A DNA stretch of 64,000 nucleotides from Merdivicinus sp050943495 (GCA_050943495.1 JBMNPH010000009.1:1-64000), one strand, 5' to 3'; numbered from the stretch's first letter, positions 34,147 to 42,439 are shown. Notes: generated by a model from the letters alone, not told the origin. Made by a program: numbers and translations.

Positions 34147-34476
34147 GTGGAAATCGACTTTTCAAAACGCACAAAAGAATTGATGAAACAACACGGCAAT
34201 ATCACAGAATATCGTTTAGCAAAAGAGTCGGCCATTCCACAATCCACTCTTTCCAATTTATTGAATAATAATAGTTTGCCGAATTTTATAACATTGGAAA
34301 CGCTTTGCCGTTATTTTGGCATTACCCTTTCGCAGTTCTTTTTCGACTCCGAGCAGGAAACGCTCTATCCGGTCACGGAGAATCAGCAGGAAATGTTGGA
34401 AAAGTGGCTGACCCTCACGCCGGAACAGCAGAAAATCATCATGGATTTAATCGCATACATGAACGACAAAAAATAA
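34147..34476 (+). CDS. XRE-family helix-turn-helix transcriptional regulator
   Basis: The 109-residue protein has a Cro/C1-type HTH: ITEYRLAKESAIPQSTLSNL, then NFITLETLCRYFGITLSQFF, followed by a helical tail LTPEQQKIIMDLIAYMNDKK. GTG 34147 is chosen because AAAGG is 5 bases away; GTG 34144 is also possible. The upstream ATG 34072 lies within the operator and promoter of the divergent gene. It probably represses that gene. The stop codon touches the left end of the repeated element at 34476. Confidence 0.82.
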   Translation: MEIDFSKRTKELMKQHGNITEYRLAKESAIPQSTLSNLLNNNSLPNFITLETLCRYFGITLSQFFFDSEQETLYPVTENQQEMLEKWLTLTPEQQKIIMDLIAYMNDKK

Positions 34477-34940
34477 AAGTTTTGGTCAAGCTTTTTCAAA
34501 AGCTTGTAAGAGTCCAGAGAGCAAAGCTCTTTGGCCGCTCGTCGCAACAAGCGGAATCTAATCCCTTCGCGCCTCGGGCGCGAACATAAAGAAAAAGAGG
34601 CGGCTCGCAAGCCGCCCGCGGATGACCCCGCGCCCTGATTTTCCTTGGAAAATCAGGGTTTAAAACTTTCTAATTATTTATCTGCGGTTTATTTGCGAAA
34701 GCAAAGCTATGCGGTTTATATACCTTCTTACCGTGCCAAACAATTCACTGGATTGTTTGGCAAAGATAACTGTGATATACAGTCGGACGGCTTTCAGCCG
34801 TTTGACAAAATCCATGCGTGATTTTTTCAAGCTTTTTTCCGCGCTTTTTTGTTATGGGGATTTCGCACTCTGCGGAGTGCGACCGAGGACTTTGCCCTCT
34901 GGACTCCCACCACCTTTTGAAAAAGGTGGACGAAAACTTT
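34476..34940 (+). repeat. Hairpin-rich dispersed element, copy A
   Basis: A 465-bp non-coding element bounded by AAAGTTTT (34476-34483) and AAAACTTT (34933-34940). Hairpins in order: 34487-34506, 34516-34532, 34535-34554, 34566-34584, 34599-34616, 34617-34632, 34633-34658, 34734-34762, 34783-34803, 34862-34882 and one near 34908-34931. An unpaired CATAAAGAAAAA lies at 34585-34596. Copy B (52244-52715) is its reverse complement. The stretch from the CGCGG hairpin to the right end is nearly identical. The left arm differs in sequence but keeps hairpin positions and sizes. No open frame of note. Confidence 0.85.
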
Positions 34941-34971
34941 CGATTGGCTCTATTTTACCTTCTACATAAAT

Positions 34972-35001
34972 GAAAACGGACGGTATGATACCGCCCGTTT
35001 T
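34972..35001 (-). terminator. aroE: Terminator of the aromatic biosynthesis operon, after aroE
   Basis: On the minus strand, ACGGGCGGTAT pairs with ATACCGTCCGT (one mismatch) and is followed by TTTTC. It lies directly after the aroE stop. Confidence 0.8.
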
Positions 35002-35838
35002 TTATTTCTGCAAATATGCTTCGACCTTTTCCCGCAGATAATCCGCCATTTCATCCGCATCAAAACGCGCGCCGGTAAAATACTGATACGCCGAAATCGC
35101 CTGATAAATTAGCATATCCAAGCCGTTTTTGCAGGAAATCCCCCGTTTACGGCACTCCCACAGCAATGTTGTTTCCGCTGGCTTATAGACGATGTCGCAG
35201 ACAAAGGGCATTCCGCCGTCCAGAAAGGAAAAATCCGCAAAATCCTGCCCGATTCCGCTCATTCCGAGCGGTGTGGCATTCAGCACGATATCCGCCCATG
35301 CGCCGCAGTTTTCCGCGCAAAGTTCCCCGAACGGCAGCACCTCCGCCCGGCAATCTCCGCCTCCAAGCGCCCTGCCTTTTTCCTGGTTCCGGCAGAAAAT
35401 CCGAACCCCTTCCGCCCCGCAGTCGAGCGCCTTCCGGCAAATGGACTGTGCCGCGCCGCCTGCTCCCAGCAAGGCAACCCGATTTCCGCTGAAATCCGCC
35501 CCCATTTTCCGCAGTGCCGACCGGATTCCGTCCCCATCGGTATTATAGCCGGTCAGTTTCCCCTCTCGGATACAGACCGTATTGACCGCCCCGCAGCTCT
35601 GTGCATAGGGGTCGATGGCGTCGAGATAGGGCAGAATCGCCGCTTTATGCGGGATGGTGATATTGAACCCGTCCAGATTCTCCCGCGCATACTGTACGAA
35701 GTCCGGCAGTTCCGCCAACCGGACGTGATGCGCTATATAGTCCCCTTCCGCGCCCAGCTTCTCCATCATACTTCCCTGAATCAGCGGAGACAGCGTATGT
35801 CCGATCGGATCCCCGATTACGGCAAGTTTCCAGCTCAT
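35002..35838 (-). CDS. aroE: Shikimate dehydrogenase
   Basis: The enzyme reduces 3-dehydroshikimate with NADPH. The 278 residues begin KLAVIGDPIGHTLSPLIQG (substrate Ser/Ser), then NITIPHKAAILP with the catalytic Lys, NTDGDGIRSAL, and the nucleotide loop VALLGAGGAAQSI. The start at 35838 overlaps the aroK stop (ATGA) and has GGAGGGA upstream. It is the last gene of the operon, closed by a terminator. Confidence 0.95.
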   Translation of the reverse strand: MSWKLAVIGDPIGHTLSPLIQGSMMEKLGAEGDYIAHHVRLAELPDFVQYARENLDGFNITIPHKAAILPYLDAIDPYAQSCGAVNTVCIREGKLTGYNTDGDGIRSALRKMGADFSGNRVALLGAGGAAQSICRKALDCGAEGVRIFCRNQEKGRALGGGDCRAEVLPFGELCAENCGAWADIVLNATPLGMSGIGQDFADFSFLDGGMPFVCDIVYKPAETTLLWECRKRGISCKNGLDMLIYQAISAYQYFTGARFDADEMADYLREKVEAYLQK

Positions 35839-36350
35839 TGCACTCCCTCCTGTCCCTGAAGTGATTCCCACACCAGCCGCGCCACAAATTCCGGCGACCG
35901 ACTGCTTTCCACGGTTACTTCCGCATACTGGCGATAAAGTGCAATACGTTGGTCATAAAGCGCCTGCACCCGATCAAGATTTCCTGCGATCAGAGGACGG
36001 CCGTCCAGCTTGGAAGCGCAGATTTCCTTTACGCTCCGGTCCAGAAAGACGATGGTGCCCGTCCTGCCCAATGCCCGCATATTCTCCTGCCGGAGGATGA
36101 TTCCTCCGCCGCAGGCAATCACATAACCGCTCAGCCGCGAGGCTTTCCGGGCGCAGTCTGTTTCGATCTGACGGAAGGTGTCCTCCCCTTTTTCCGAGAA
36201 AATGCGCGGAATATCCATCCCCGCTGTACGCTCAATTTCCGTATCCAAATCCAGAAAGATCATGCCGGTCAGCTGCGCCAAATGCCTGCCGACCGTTGTT
36301 TTGCCGCTTCCCGGCATACCGATCAATACGATATTTTCCTTAAAGTCCAT
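35835..36350 (-). CDS. aroK: Shikimate kinase
   Basis: The enzyme phosphorylates shikimate. The 171 residues carry the P-loop IGMPGSGKTTVGRHLA, the DLDTEIE substrate motif, GEDTFRQIE and VIACGGGIILR. ATG 36350 with GGAG 5 bases upstream is preferred over the in-frame GTG four codons earlier. The neighbours are pheA and aroE. Confidence 0.95.
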   Translation of the reverse strand: MDFKENIVLIGMPGSGKTTVGRHLAQLTGMIFLDLDTEIERTAGMDIPRIFSEKGEDTFRQIETDCARKASRLSGYVIACGGGIILRQENMRALGRTGTIVFLDRSVKEICASKLDGRPLIAGNLDRVQALYDQRIALYRQYAEVTVESSRSPEFVARLVWESLQGQEGVQ

Positions 36351-36358
36351 ACTTCTCC

Positions 36359-37192
36359 TCACTCACCCAACGGATTTCCCGGCGGATAGCAGCCGAGAAA
36401 CCGGAAACTTCCGGTATGCGCCCTCACTGCGGCAAACAGCTGTTCCCAGTCTTCCGCCGGTTTCTCTGCCACAAAATCCAAAAAAAACTGATACTCCCAG
36501 TTCCGATCCGCCATCGGGCGCGACTCGATTTTCACCAGATTCATCCGATTCTGCTCGAAAACCTCCAGCAGATGGCACAGGCTGCCTACTGTATGCGGCA
36601 GGGTAAACTGGATGGAAAATTTTCGACTGGTGCCGCCCAGCGGCAAAGGTTCCCGTGCTGCCACCACAAAGCGGGTATAATTTTCCGATTTCTGGTTGAT
36701 ATCTGCCACCAAAATCTGAAGTCCGTAATATTCTGCTGCCCGTCGGGAAGCGATCGCCGCCAGCTGCTTTTCGCCGCTTTTGGATACCATTTCCGCGGCC
36801 GCCGCCGTATTATAGACCGGCCTGCACCGCCAATGCGGATACTGCGCCAGAAATTCCCCAGACTGCGAAATCCCCTGCTCGTGCGAAACAACCTCGCGGA
36901 TCTCCGAAAGAGCTGTTCCCGGCAATCCCATCAGGCAGTGCCGCACCCGTACATACGGTTCGCCCACTATAGCGAATCCATACCGGCCCAGTAGATCGTA
37001 AACCGCTGCAATCGCACCGGTCGTGCTATTTTCAATCGGAAGTACCGCACGATCCGCCTCACCCGACGCCAACTTCGCACAGGCATCCCCAAAAGAGGAG
37101 GCAGTCAGCAATTCCGCCTCTTTGCCGAAAAAATTCAGCGCGGCTTCTTCCGCATAAGAGCCGGGAATCCCAGAATAAACCGCCTTCAGCAA
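36359..37192 (-). CDS. pheA: Prephenate dehydratase
   Basis: The enzyme converts prephenate to phenylpyruvate, committing to phenylalanine. The 277-residue monofunctional form has an N-terminal catalytic domain (YSGIPGSYAEEAAL, VLPIENSTTGAI, YTRFVVAA) and a C-terminal ACT domain (SIQFTLPHTVGSLCHLLEVF, KIESRPMADRNWEYQFFLDF) for phenylalanine feedback. No ATG fits: the start is taken as TTG 37192, which overlaps the upstream GNAT stop and follows a purine-rich GGGGCGGAAA. A chorismate mutase domain is absent. Confidence 0.9.
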   Translation of the reverse strand: MLKAVYSGIPGSYAEEAALNFFGKEAELLTASSFGDACAKLASGEADRAVLPIENSTTGAIAAVYDLLGRYGFAIVGEPYVRVRHCLMGLPGTALSEIREVVSHEQGISQSGEFLAQYPHWRCRPVYNTAAAAEMVSKSGEKQLAAIASRRAAEYYGLQILVADINQKSENYTRFVVAAREPLPLGGTSRKFSIQFTLPHTVGSLCHLLEVFEQNRMNLVKIESRPMADRNWEYQFFLDFVAEKPAEDWEQLFAAVRAHTGSFRFLGCYPPGNPLGE

Positions 37193-37746
37193 AATGTTTC
37201 CGCCCCTTCCAGAAAATACTCCGCCCGCGTCATCGAATAGCAGCATTCATCCAGCCACTCCCCGTCGTACCGCAGGCAGCAGCGGCGCAGCGTCCCCTCA
37301 TAGGTGAAACCGCACTTCTCGATCACCCGCCTCGAACGGTTATTAAAGGAAAAATGCTGAACACTCAGCAGTTCCAATCCACATTCCTCAAAAGCGTAGG
37401 CGATCATCCGGCGCGCCGCCTCGGTCATAATGCCTCTTCCCCAGTAATCCCGTGAGAGGACATACCCGAGCATCCGCGTATCGGCAGAAGGACTCCGCTT
37501 GCTTTCCTCATGCAGGCCGATCGAACCGATGACTTTGCCGGTCTCCTTCCAGACAATTGCCCAAACGTCCTCGCCGGCAATAAATTCGTCTAAAATTTTT
37601 TGGCTTTCCTCCACGCTTTCATGCGGCTTCCACCCGGCAGCAGGCCCCACCTCCGGTGAAACCGCATATTCGGAAAAATCATGGAGATCTCCTATCTCAA
37701 ACCGCCGCAAAAGCAATCGTTCGGTTTCCAATGGTTTCTGATTCAT
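37186..37746 (-). CDS. GNAT N-acetyltransferase, RimJ/RimL-like
   Basis: The 186-residue protein begins PLETERLLLRRFEIGDLHDF, the RimJ/L pattern. The acetyl-CoA loop is GYVLSRDYWGRGIMTEAAR, and FSFNNRSRRVIEKCGFTYEG follows. It is embedded between aroC and pheA, overlapping both by a few bases (ATGA with aroC). It is therefore translated with the shikimate enzymes, though a role in that pathway is not known. The substrate may be a protein N-terminus or a small amine. Confidence 0.85.
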   Translation of the reverse strand: MNQKPLETERLLLRRFEIGDLHDFSEYAVSPEVGPAAGWKPHESVEESQKILDEFIAGEDVWAIVWKETGKVIGSIGLHEESKRSPSADTRMLGYVLSRDYWGRGIMTEAARRMIAYAFEECGLELLSVQHFSFNNRSRRVIEKCGFTYEGTLRRCCLRYDGEWLDECCYSMTRAEYFLEGAETFC

Positions 37747-38798
37747 TTCATCCCCTCCCAGATTTCCATCAGAGCAAGCGCTGCTGCGCTTTCGATGACC
37801 ACCGCTGCCCGACTTAAAATACAAGGGTCATGGCGGCCGTGTATGGTCAGTTCCGCATCCTCCATCGCGGATAAATTCACCGTCTGCTGCGGCTTCGCAA
37901 TCGACGGAGTCGGCTTGAAGACGGTCTGGAACACCACCGGCATCCCGTTGGTAATGCCTCCGGTCACGCCGCCGTTGTTGTTTTGGGTACAGACGACCTT
38001 CCCTTCTCGAATCCGCATCGGGTCATTGGCTTCGCTGCCCCTTTTCCCGGCAAAATCAAAGCCCAGTCCGAAAGAAATCCCCTTGACTGCAGGCACCGCG
38101 AACAAATGCCGGGAAAGGACACTTTCCACACAGTCAAGACCCGGCTGCCCAATGCCGCAAGGAATACCGGAGACTGCACACTGGATGATACCACCCACAG
38201 AATCTCCCTCCGCGGCAGCCGCCCGGATTTCCGCCTTCATGGCCTCCCCGGCCGATTCGTCCAGAACTGGAAATGCCTCTTCCTGCAGGCTTTTGAGCAT
38301 TTCCGCCGGAATTTCTGTCGGATCAAACGGAATATCGCAGACACTGCCGATTTGGAGGATATGCGCCCCGATCTCCACGCCTTTTTCCCGCAGAATCTGG
38401 CGCGCAATACTCCCTGCAAAGACGAGCGGCGCGGTCAGCCGCCCTGAAAAATGCCCGCCGCCCCGCGGGTCATTGGCGCCGTGATACCGCACATACCCCG
38501 CATAATCGCCGTGTGAAGGACGCGGCAGATTCTCTTGCGCCGCATAGTCCTCCGACCGGATATTTTGGTTGGGGATGAGGGCGCAGAGCGGCGTCCCGGT
38601 CGTTTTTCCCCGGTAAAAGCCGCTCACGATCTCCGGCAGATCCCCTTCGATCCGGCTGGTGGACAGGCCGCCCTTTGCCTTCCGCCGACCCATTTGCCGC
38701 GAAATTTCCTCCATATCAAGCTGGATTCCCGCCGGGACACCATCCAGCACCACGCCGACCGCCGCGCCGTGCGATTCACCAAAAATCTGATAGGTCAT
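37743..38798 (-). CDS. aroC: Chorismate synthase
   Basis: The FMN-dependent enzyme turns EPSP into chorismate. The 351 residues include IFGESHGAAVGVVLDGVPAG at the N-terminus, RPSHGDYAGYVRYHGANDPR and GGGHFSGRLTAP, and GGITNGMPVVFQTVFKPTPS near the end. The start overlaps the aroA stop. In the second signature the common GHAD is SHGD, a variant that keeps the pattern. Confidence 0.96.
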   Translation of the reverse strand: MTYQIFGESHGAAVGVVLDGVPAGIQLDMEEISRQMGRRKAKGGLSTSRIEGDLPEIVSGFYRGKTTGTPLCALIPNQNIRSEDYAAQENLPRPSHGDYAGYVRYHGANDPRGGGHFSGRLTAPLVFAGSIARQILREKGVEIGAHILQIGSVCDIPFDPTEIPAEMLKSLQEEAFPVLDESAGEAMKAEIRAAAAEGDSVGGIIQCAVSGIPCGIGQPGLDCVESVLSRHLFAVPAVKGISFGLGFDFAGKRGSEANDPMRIREGKVVCTQNNNGGVTGGITNGMPVVFQTVFKPTPSIAKPQQTVNLSAMEDAELTIHGRHDPCILSRAAVVIESAAALALMEIWEGMK

Positions 38799-40006
38799 GC
38801 TTGTTCCGCCTTTCCGCCCAGCCGGGCAAAATCTTCCCAGAATGCCGGATAGGATTTCCGGACACATTCTGCCCCCAGAAGGGTCACCGGATTCTCACAG
38901 ATACCACTTAATTCCGCCGCCGCCATTGCGATCCGGTGGTCATTCGCGCAGTCTACTGTCCCGCCGGACAAGGTACCTGTCCCGGTTATTTCGAGATCAT
39001 CCGCACCTTCCGCAGCCTTTCCACCCAACGAACGAATCAGGTTCGCGGTCGAGGCAATCCGGTCGCTCTCCTTCATCCGCAGCCGCCCGGCATTGATAAA
39101 ATGAACGGATCCCCCTTTTCGTCCGGCAGCAGCAGCCGCCAGAGCCGGAATCAGGTCGGGAATTTCCGAAGCGTCTACCTCCAGACAGCCGGATTCCTTC
39201 ATCTGCGCGAGAATGCCCGATACAGCGCGATCCCCTTGCAGAGAATCTGGTTTCAATCCCAGCGGCCGGATCTCACAGCCGAGAAAATTTGCACCCAAGA
39301 AAAAAGCTGCCTGCGACCAATCTCCCTCGATTTCACCGGAAACCGGATGGAATTTCTGCCCGCCGGGAATCAAAAACCGCTGATACGCCTGATTTTCCAC
39401 CCGGATTCCCGCCGTTTGCAGGGCAGATAAGGTCAAATCCACATAGGCGCGGGACTCCAGCCGGTCAGTAATGACAATTTCTGAATCCTCCGGCAGAAGT
39501 GCCAATCCGAACAGCAATCCCGTCACAAACTGCGAACTGATTTTCCCGCTCAGGGCGTATTTTCCCGGGGACAGCCGCCCGTTTACGATCAGACGGTTCC
39601 CTTCCTGCCGCGAGCGGATCCCCTTTTCGGCAAACAGTTTCAAATAAGGCATGAGCGGCCGTTCCATCAGCCGTCCGTGCCCGACAAAGGAAATTTCCCC
39701 CGAAAGCCGCGCCAGCGCCGGCGGAATCAGAAACCGCAGCGTCGAGCCGGATTCCCCGCAGTCAATTTCTCCGCCGGACGGCATGCCCGGACGGATTTCC
39801 ACCGTATCGCCGGAGATTTCCGCCTCCGCCCCCAATGCCCGCAGTCCATTGAGGGTCGCGCTCATATCGGCGGACGGACAAAATCCGGTCAACTTGGACG
39901 GTTCCCCCGCAAAGGCCGCGCACAGCAGCAGTCGGTGCGCCATGCTTTTGGAAGCGGGAACCCGCACCTCCCCCTGCAGCTTTCGGGGCGTAATCACCAG
40001 ATTCAT
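38795..40006 (-). CDS. aroA: 3-phosphoshikimate 1-carboxyvinyltransferase (EPSP synthase)
   Basis: The enzyme adds the enolpyruvyl group of PEP to shikimate 3-phosphate. The 403-residue protein has VPASKSMAHRLLLCAAFAG, CGESGSTLRFLIPPALA, GRLMERPLMPYL and RLRMKESDRIAST. The LxxGESGST-type loop reads DCGESGST, and RMKESDR holds the catalytic acid region. ATG 40006 overlaps the aroB stop. Confidence 0.96.
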   Translation of the reverse strand: MNLVITPRKLQGEVRVPASKSMAHRLLLCAAFAGEPSKLTGFCPSADMSATLNGLRALGAEAEISGDTVEIRPGMPSGGEIDCGESGSTLRFLIPPALARLSGEISFVGHGRLMERPLMPYLKLFAEKGIRSRQEGNRLIVNGRLSPGKYALSGKISSQFVTGLLFGLALLPEDSEIVITDRLESRAYVDLTLSALQTAGIRVENQAYQRFLIPGGQKFHPVSGEIEGDWSQAAFFLGANFLGCEIRPLGLKPDSLQGDRAVSGILAQMKESGCLEVDASEIPDLIPALAAAAAGRKGGSVHFINAGRLRMKESDRIASTANLIRSLGGKAAEGADDLEITGTGTLSGGTVDCANDHRIAMAAAELSGICENPVTLLGAECVRKSYPAFWEDFARLGGKAEQA

Positions 40007-41088
40007 GCCAATTCCTCCGCCCATGCCGCAAATTCCGCGCGGGACATCTTTTGCAGAAACGCCTCGCCCGGCTGTTTGCAGAATACTGCCGTAATCTCGC
40101 CGCCGCTGCCCTTTTTATCATAGGCTAAGGTTTCCCGCAGAAGCTCTGCCGGGACTTCCGCTGCCTGTACCGGCAGTCCCCACCGGGAAAGAAGGCGTTC
40201 CGCCCGATCCGTCGTCCCCGGCGCGGTCAGGCCGTGCGCTTCTCCCATCCGCAGGATCGAAACCATCCCGCAGGAAACTGCCTCCCCGTGCATATACCGG
40301 CTGTAATGCCCCAGTTTTTCGTACACATGCCCGAGCGTATGCCCGAAATTCAGCACCATCCGTCCGCCGGTATCCTGTTCGTCCGCCTCCACGACCCGCC
40401 GCTTCTGGTCGCAGCTGCGGAAAAGGATTTCTTCCATGCAGGCGCAAAGTTCCTCCCGTCCCGCACAGCCTTCTAGCCGTTCCAATAGTTCCCGATCCCC
40501 GATCAGACCGTATTTCACCACTTCCGCCATGCCGTCGAAAAATATCCGATCCGGCAGAGTATCCAGCGTATCCGGGTCAATGAGTACGGCTTTCGGCTGA
40601 TAAAACGCCCCGGCAAGGTTTTTCCCCTGCTTGAGGTCGACCGCCACCTTGCCGCCCACCGACGAATCCACCTGCGCCAGCAGCGTCGTTGGAATTTGTA
40701 CAAAGGGGATTCCCCGCAGCAGCGTCGCCGCCGCGAATCCCGCCATATCTCCGGTCACGCCGCCTCCCAGCGCCACAATCAATCCGCCCCGTGTCATCGG
40801 GAACGGATAGGGCGTCAGCAGACCGTCATACAGCTGCACCAGCGTTTCCATATTCTTACTGGATTCTCCCGCCGGAAAGGAGAGCGATTTCACCGCATAT
40901 CCGGCGGATTTAAGCGAATCAAGTACTGTTTTGGCATACAGCGGCCCCACATTGCTGTCGGTGATGACCGCAACCTGACTTCCGCTGAATACCTTGCGGA
41001 TTTCCTCCCCGCACCGGGCCAATATTCCCCGGGAAATCGTGATGTCATAACTGCGGCCCTCCGGCAGGGATACCGTTAACTGTTTCAT
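40003..41088 (-). CDS. aroB: 3-dehydroquinate synthase
   Basis: The NAD- and metal-dependent enzyme closes DAHP to dehydroquinate. The 361 residues show IVALGGGVTGDMAGFAAAT, the substrate motif PTTLLAQVDSSVGGKVAVDL and NFGHTLGHVYEK with the metal-binding His. It lies 19 bp after aroF. No dehydroquinase (aroD/aroQ) is in this operon, so it must be elsewhere. Confidence 0.96.
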   Translation of the reverse strand: MKQLTVSLPEGRSYDITISRGILARCGEEIRKVFSGSQVAVITDSNVGPLYAKTVLDSLKSAGYAVKSLSFPAGESSKNMETLVQLYDGLLTPYPFPMTRGGLIVALGGGVTGDMAGFAAATLLRGIPFVQIPTTLLAQVDSSVGGKVAVDLKQGKNLAGAFYQPKAVLIDPDTLDTLPDRIFFDGMAEVVKYGLIGDRELLERLEGCAGREELCACMEEILFRSCDQKRRVVEADEQDTGGRMVLNFGHTLGHVYEKLGHYSRYMHGEAVSCGMVSILRMGEAHGLTAPGTTDRAERLLSRWGLPVQAAEVPAELLRETLAYDKKGSGGEITAVFCKQPGEAFLQKMSRAEFAAWAEELA

Positions 41089-41107
41089 GGAACGACTCCT
41101 CTCTGGA

Positions 41108-42133
41108 TTAAAGGGTTTTTCCGTTCAATTCGGCAAAGGGACGGATGGTATTCACCAGTTTGTCAAAGGCTTCGGGCGTGATCGACTGCTTGCCGTCGCA
41201 GAGCGCCTTCTGCGGATTGTTGTGCACCTCGATAATCAGGCCGTCCGCCCCGACTGCCGCCGCAGCCTTCGCCATCGGTTCCACCATCGCCGCGATGCCG
41301 CAGGCATGGGACGGGTCGACAATCACCGGCAGATGCGACGCCTTTTTCAGCATCGGAATCGCCGAAATATCCAGCGTATTGCGGGTTGCCGTCTCAAAGG
41401 TTCGGATGCCTCGCTCGCAAAGGATAACATTGGGATTGCCGTTTGCCATGATGTATTCGGCGCTCATGAGCAATTCTTCCAGGGTATTCGCCAATCCTCG
41501 CTTCAGAAGAATCGGCTTTTTGACAGTGCCCAACTCTTTGAGCAATTCAAAATTCTGCATATTGCGGGCACCCACCTGGATAATATCCACATCCTCGAAC
41601 AGCGGCAGGTGCGACGCCGACATGATTTCGGTCACAATCGGAAGGCCCGTTTCTTTCTTGGCCTCCAAAAGCAGGTGAATTCCCTCGTCATGCAGGCCCT
41701 GGAAAGAGTACGGAGATGTCCGCGGCTTGAATGCCCCGCCCCGTAAAAGATTTGCACCACTCGCCTTCACTGCCTTGGCAATCTCGATAATCTGTTCCTC
41801 ACTTTCCACCGAGCACGGTCCTGCAATGATCTGGAACTGGCTGCCGCCAATCCGAATTAGACCGTTTGCAGACGGTACCTCGATAATCGTGTCCTCCGGA
41901 TGAAATTTGCGGTTGGCCATTTTGTAGGGTTCCTGTACCCACTTAACCGACTCCACAATCTCATGGGCAGCGATATCATCTTCATTCAAACAGGTGGTAT
42001 CTCCTACCAACCCAATGACATTTGACTGCTCTCCGATAATGGTGTTCGCTTTGATATTCCCATGGGATTCGATTTCCGAAACCAATTTCTGCATTTCCTG
42101 CGGGTTGACATCCTTTTTCAATACGATAATCAT
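41108..42133 (-). CDS. aroF: 3-deoxy-7-phosphoheptulonate synthase (DAHP synthase)
   Basis: This first enzyme of the shikimate pathway condenses PEP and erythrose 4-phosphate. The 341-residue type I-beta protein has an N-terminal ferredoxin-like regulatory domain (about 1-70, IIVLKKDVNPQEMQKLVSEI) as in Thermotoga, then the barrel with FQIIAGPCSVESEEQI, LLRGGAFKPRTSPYSFQG and VIVDPSHACGI. ATG 42133 has AAGGAG 8 bases upstream. It heads the aro operon behind an attenuator. Confidence 0.95.
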   Translation of the reverse strand: MIIVLKKDVNPQEMQKLVSEIESHGNIKANTIIGEQSNVIGLVGDTTCLNEDDIAAHEIVESVKWVQEPYKMANRKFHPEDTIIEVPSANGLIRIGGSQFQIIAGPCSVESEEQIIEIAKAVKASGANLLRGGAFKPRTSPYSFQGLHDEGIHLLLEAKKETGLPIVTEIMSASHLPLFEDVDIIQVGARNMQNFELLKELGTVKKPILLKRGLANTLEELLMSAEYIMANGNPNVILCERGIRTFETATRNTLDISAIPMLKKASHLPVIVDPSHACGIAAMVEPMAKAAAAVGADGLIIEVHNNPQKALCDGKQSITPEAFDKLVNTIRPFAELNGKTL

Positions 42134-42203
42134 AACACTTTCTCCTTGTTCTTTTTTCGATTGACCCGGAAGCGCGCTTTTCCGAAGCCTTTGCATTACA
42201 AAA

Positions 42204-42240
42204 CAAAAAGTCCGCATCTTCGTTTCCAAAGATACGGACT
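42204..42240 (-). terminator. Attenuator terminator in the aro operon leader
   Basis: On the minus strand, AGTCCGTATCTT (42240-42229) pairs with AAGATGCGGACT (42220-42209), with one G-T or mismatch position, and TTTTT follows. It lies between the leader peptide and aroF. Bases 42284-42294 can instead pair with 42215-42224, which would break this stem. Confidence 0.85.
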
Positions 42241-42261
42241 GCAATTTATGATCCAAAAGAA

Positions 42262-42375
42262 TTACAGTTTGACAGTATCGGGCAACGAAAGATGTTCATG
42301 GGAAATCAGACCGGTGCTAAAGAAAAAGCCCCAGCCAAAATAGCCCATAAATCGACGAGTTGCCAACTTTGTCAT
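42262..42375 (-). CDS. Aromatic-residue-rich leader peptide of the aro operon, 37 residues
   Basis: A 37-codon frame starting ATG 42375, about 30 nt after the predicted transcription start, with AAAGGA upstream. Its product includes RRFMGYFGWGFFFS: five Phe, one Tyr and one Trp within 14 residues. It ends 21 bp before the terminator stem. This is the classical form of a leader peptide for ribosome-mediated attenuation, here sensing aromatic amino acids in general. No T-box (AGGGTGGNACCGCG) was found in the leader. Confidence 0.85.
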   Translation of the reverse strand: MTKLATRRFMGYFGWGFFFSTGLISHEHLSLPDTVKL

Positions 42376-42410
42376 ATTCTGTGCATTCCTTTCTTTCAAA
42401 ATTTTTCTTT

Positions 42411-42439
42411 ATTGTACCGCATATTTTTCGAATTGTCAA
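42411..42439 (-). promoter_or_regulatory. Sigma-A-type promoter of the aro operon
   Basis: On the minus strand, TTGACA (42439-42434), 17 bases, TACAAT (42416-42411). The leader is about 270 nt. Confidence 0.87.

Noticed and set aside
34709..34969. 86-codon frame inside element A (and its counterpart in B)
   Set aside because: It is composed of hairpin arms, with no ribosome binding site and no conservation in the diverged arm.
42134..42439. Possible T-box riboswitch before aroF
   Set aside because: No AGGGTGGNACCGCG motif or specifier stem was found; the leader peptide and terminator explain the region.
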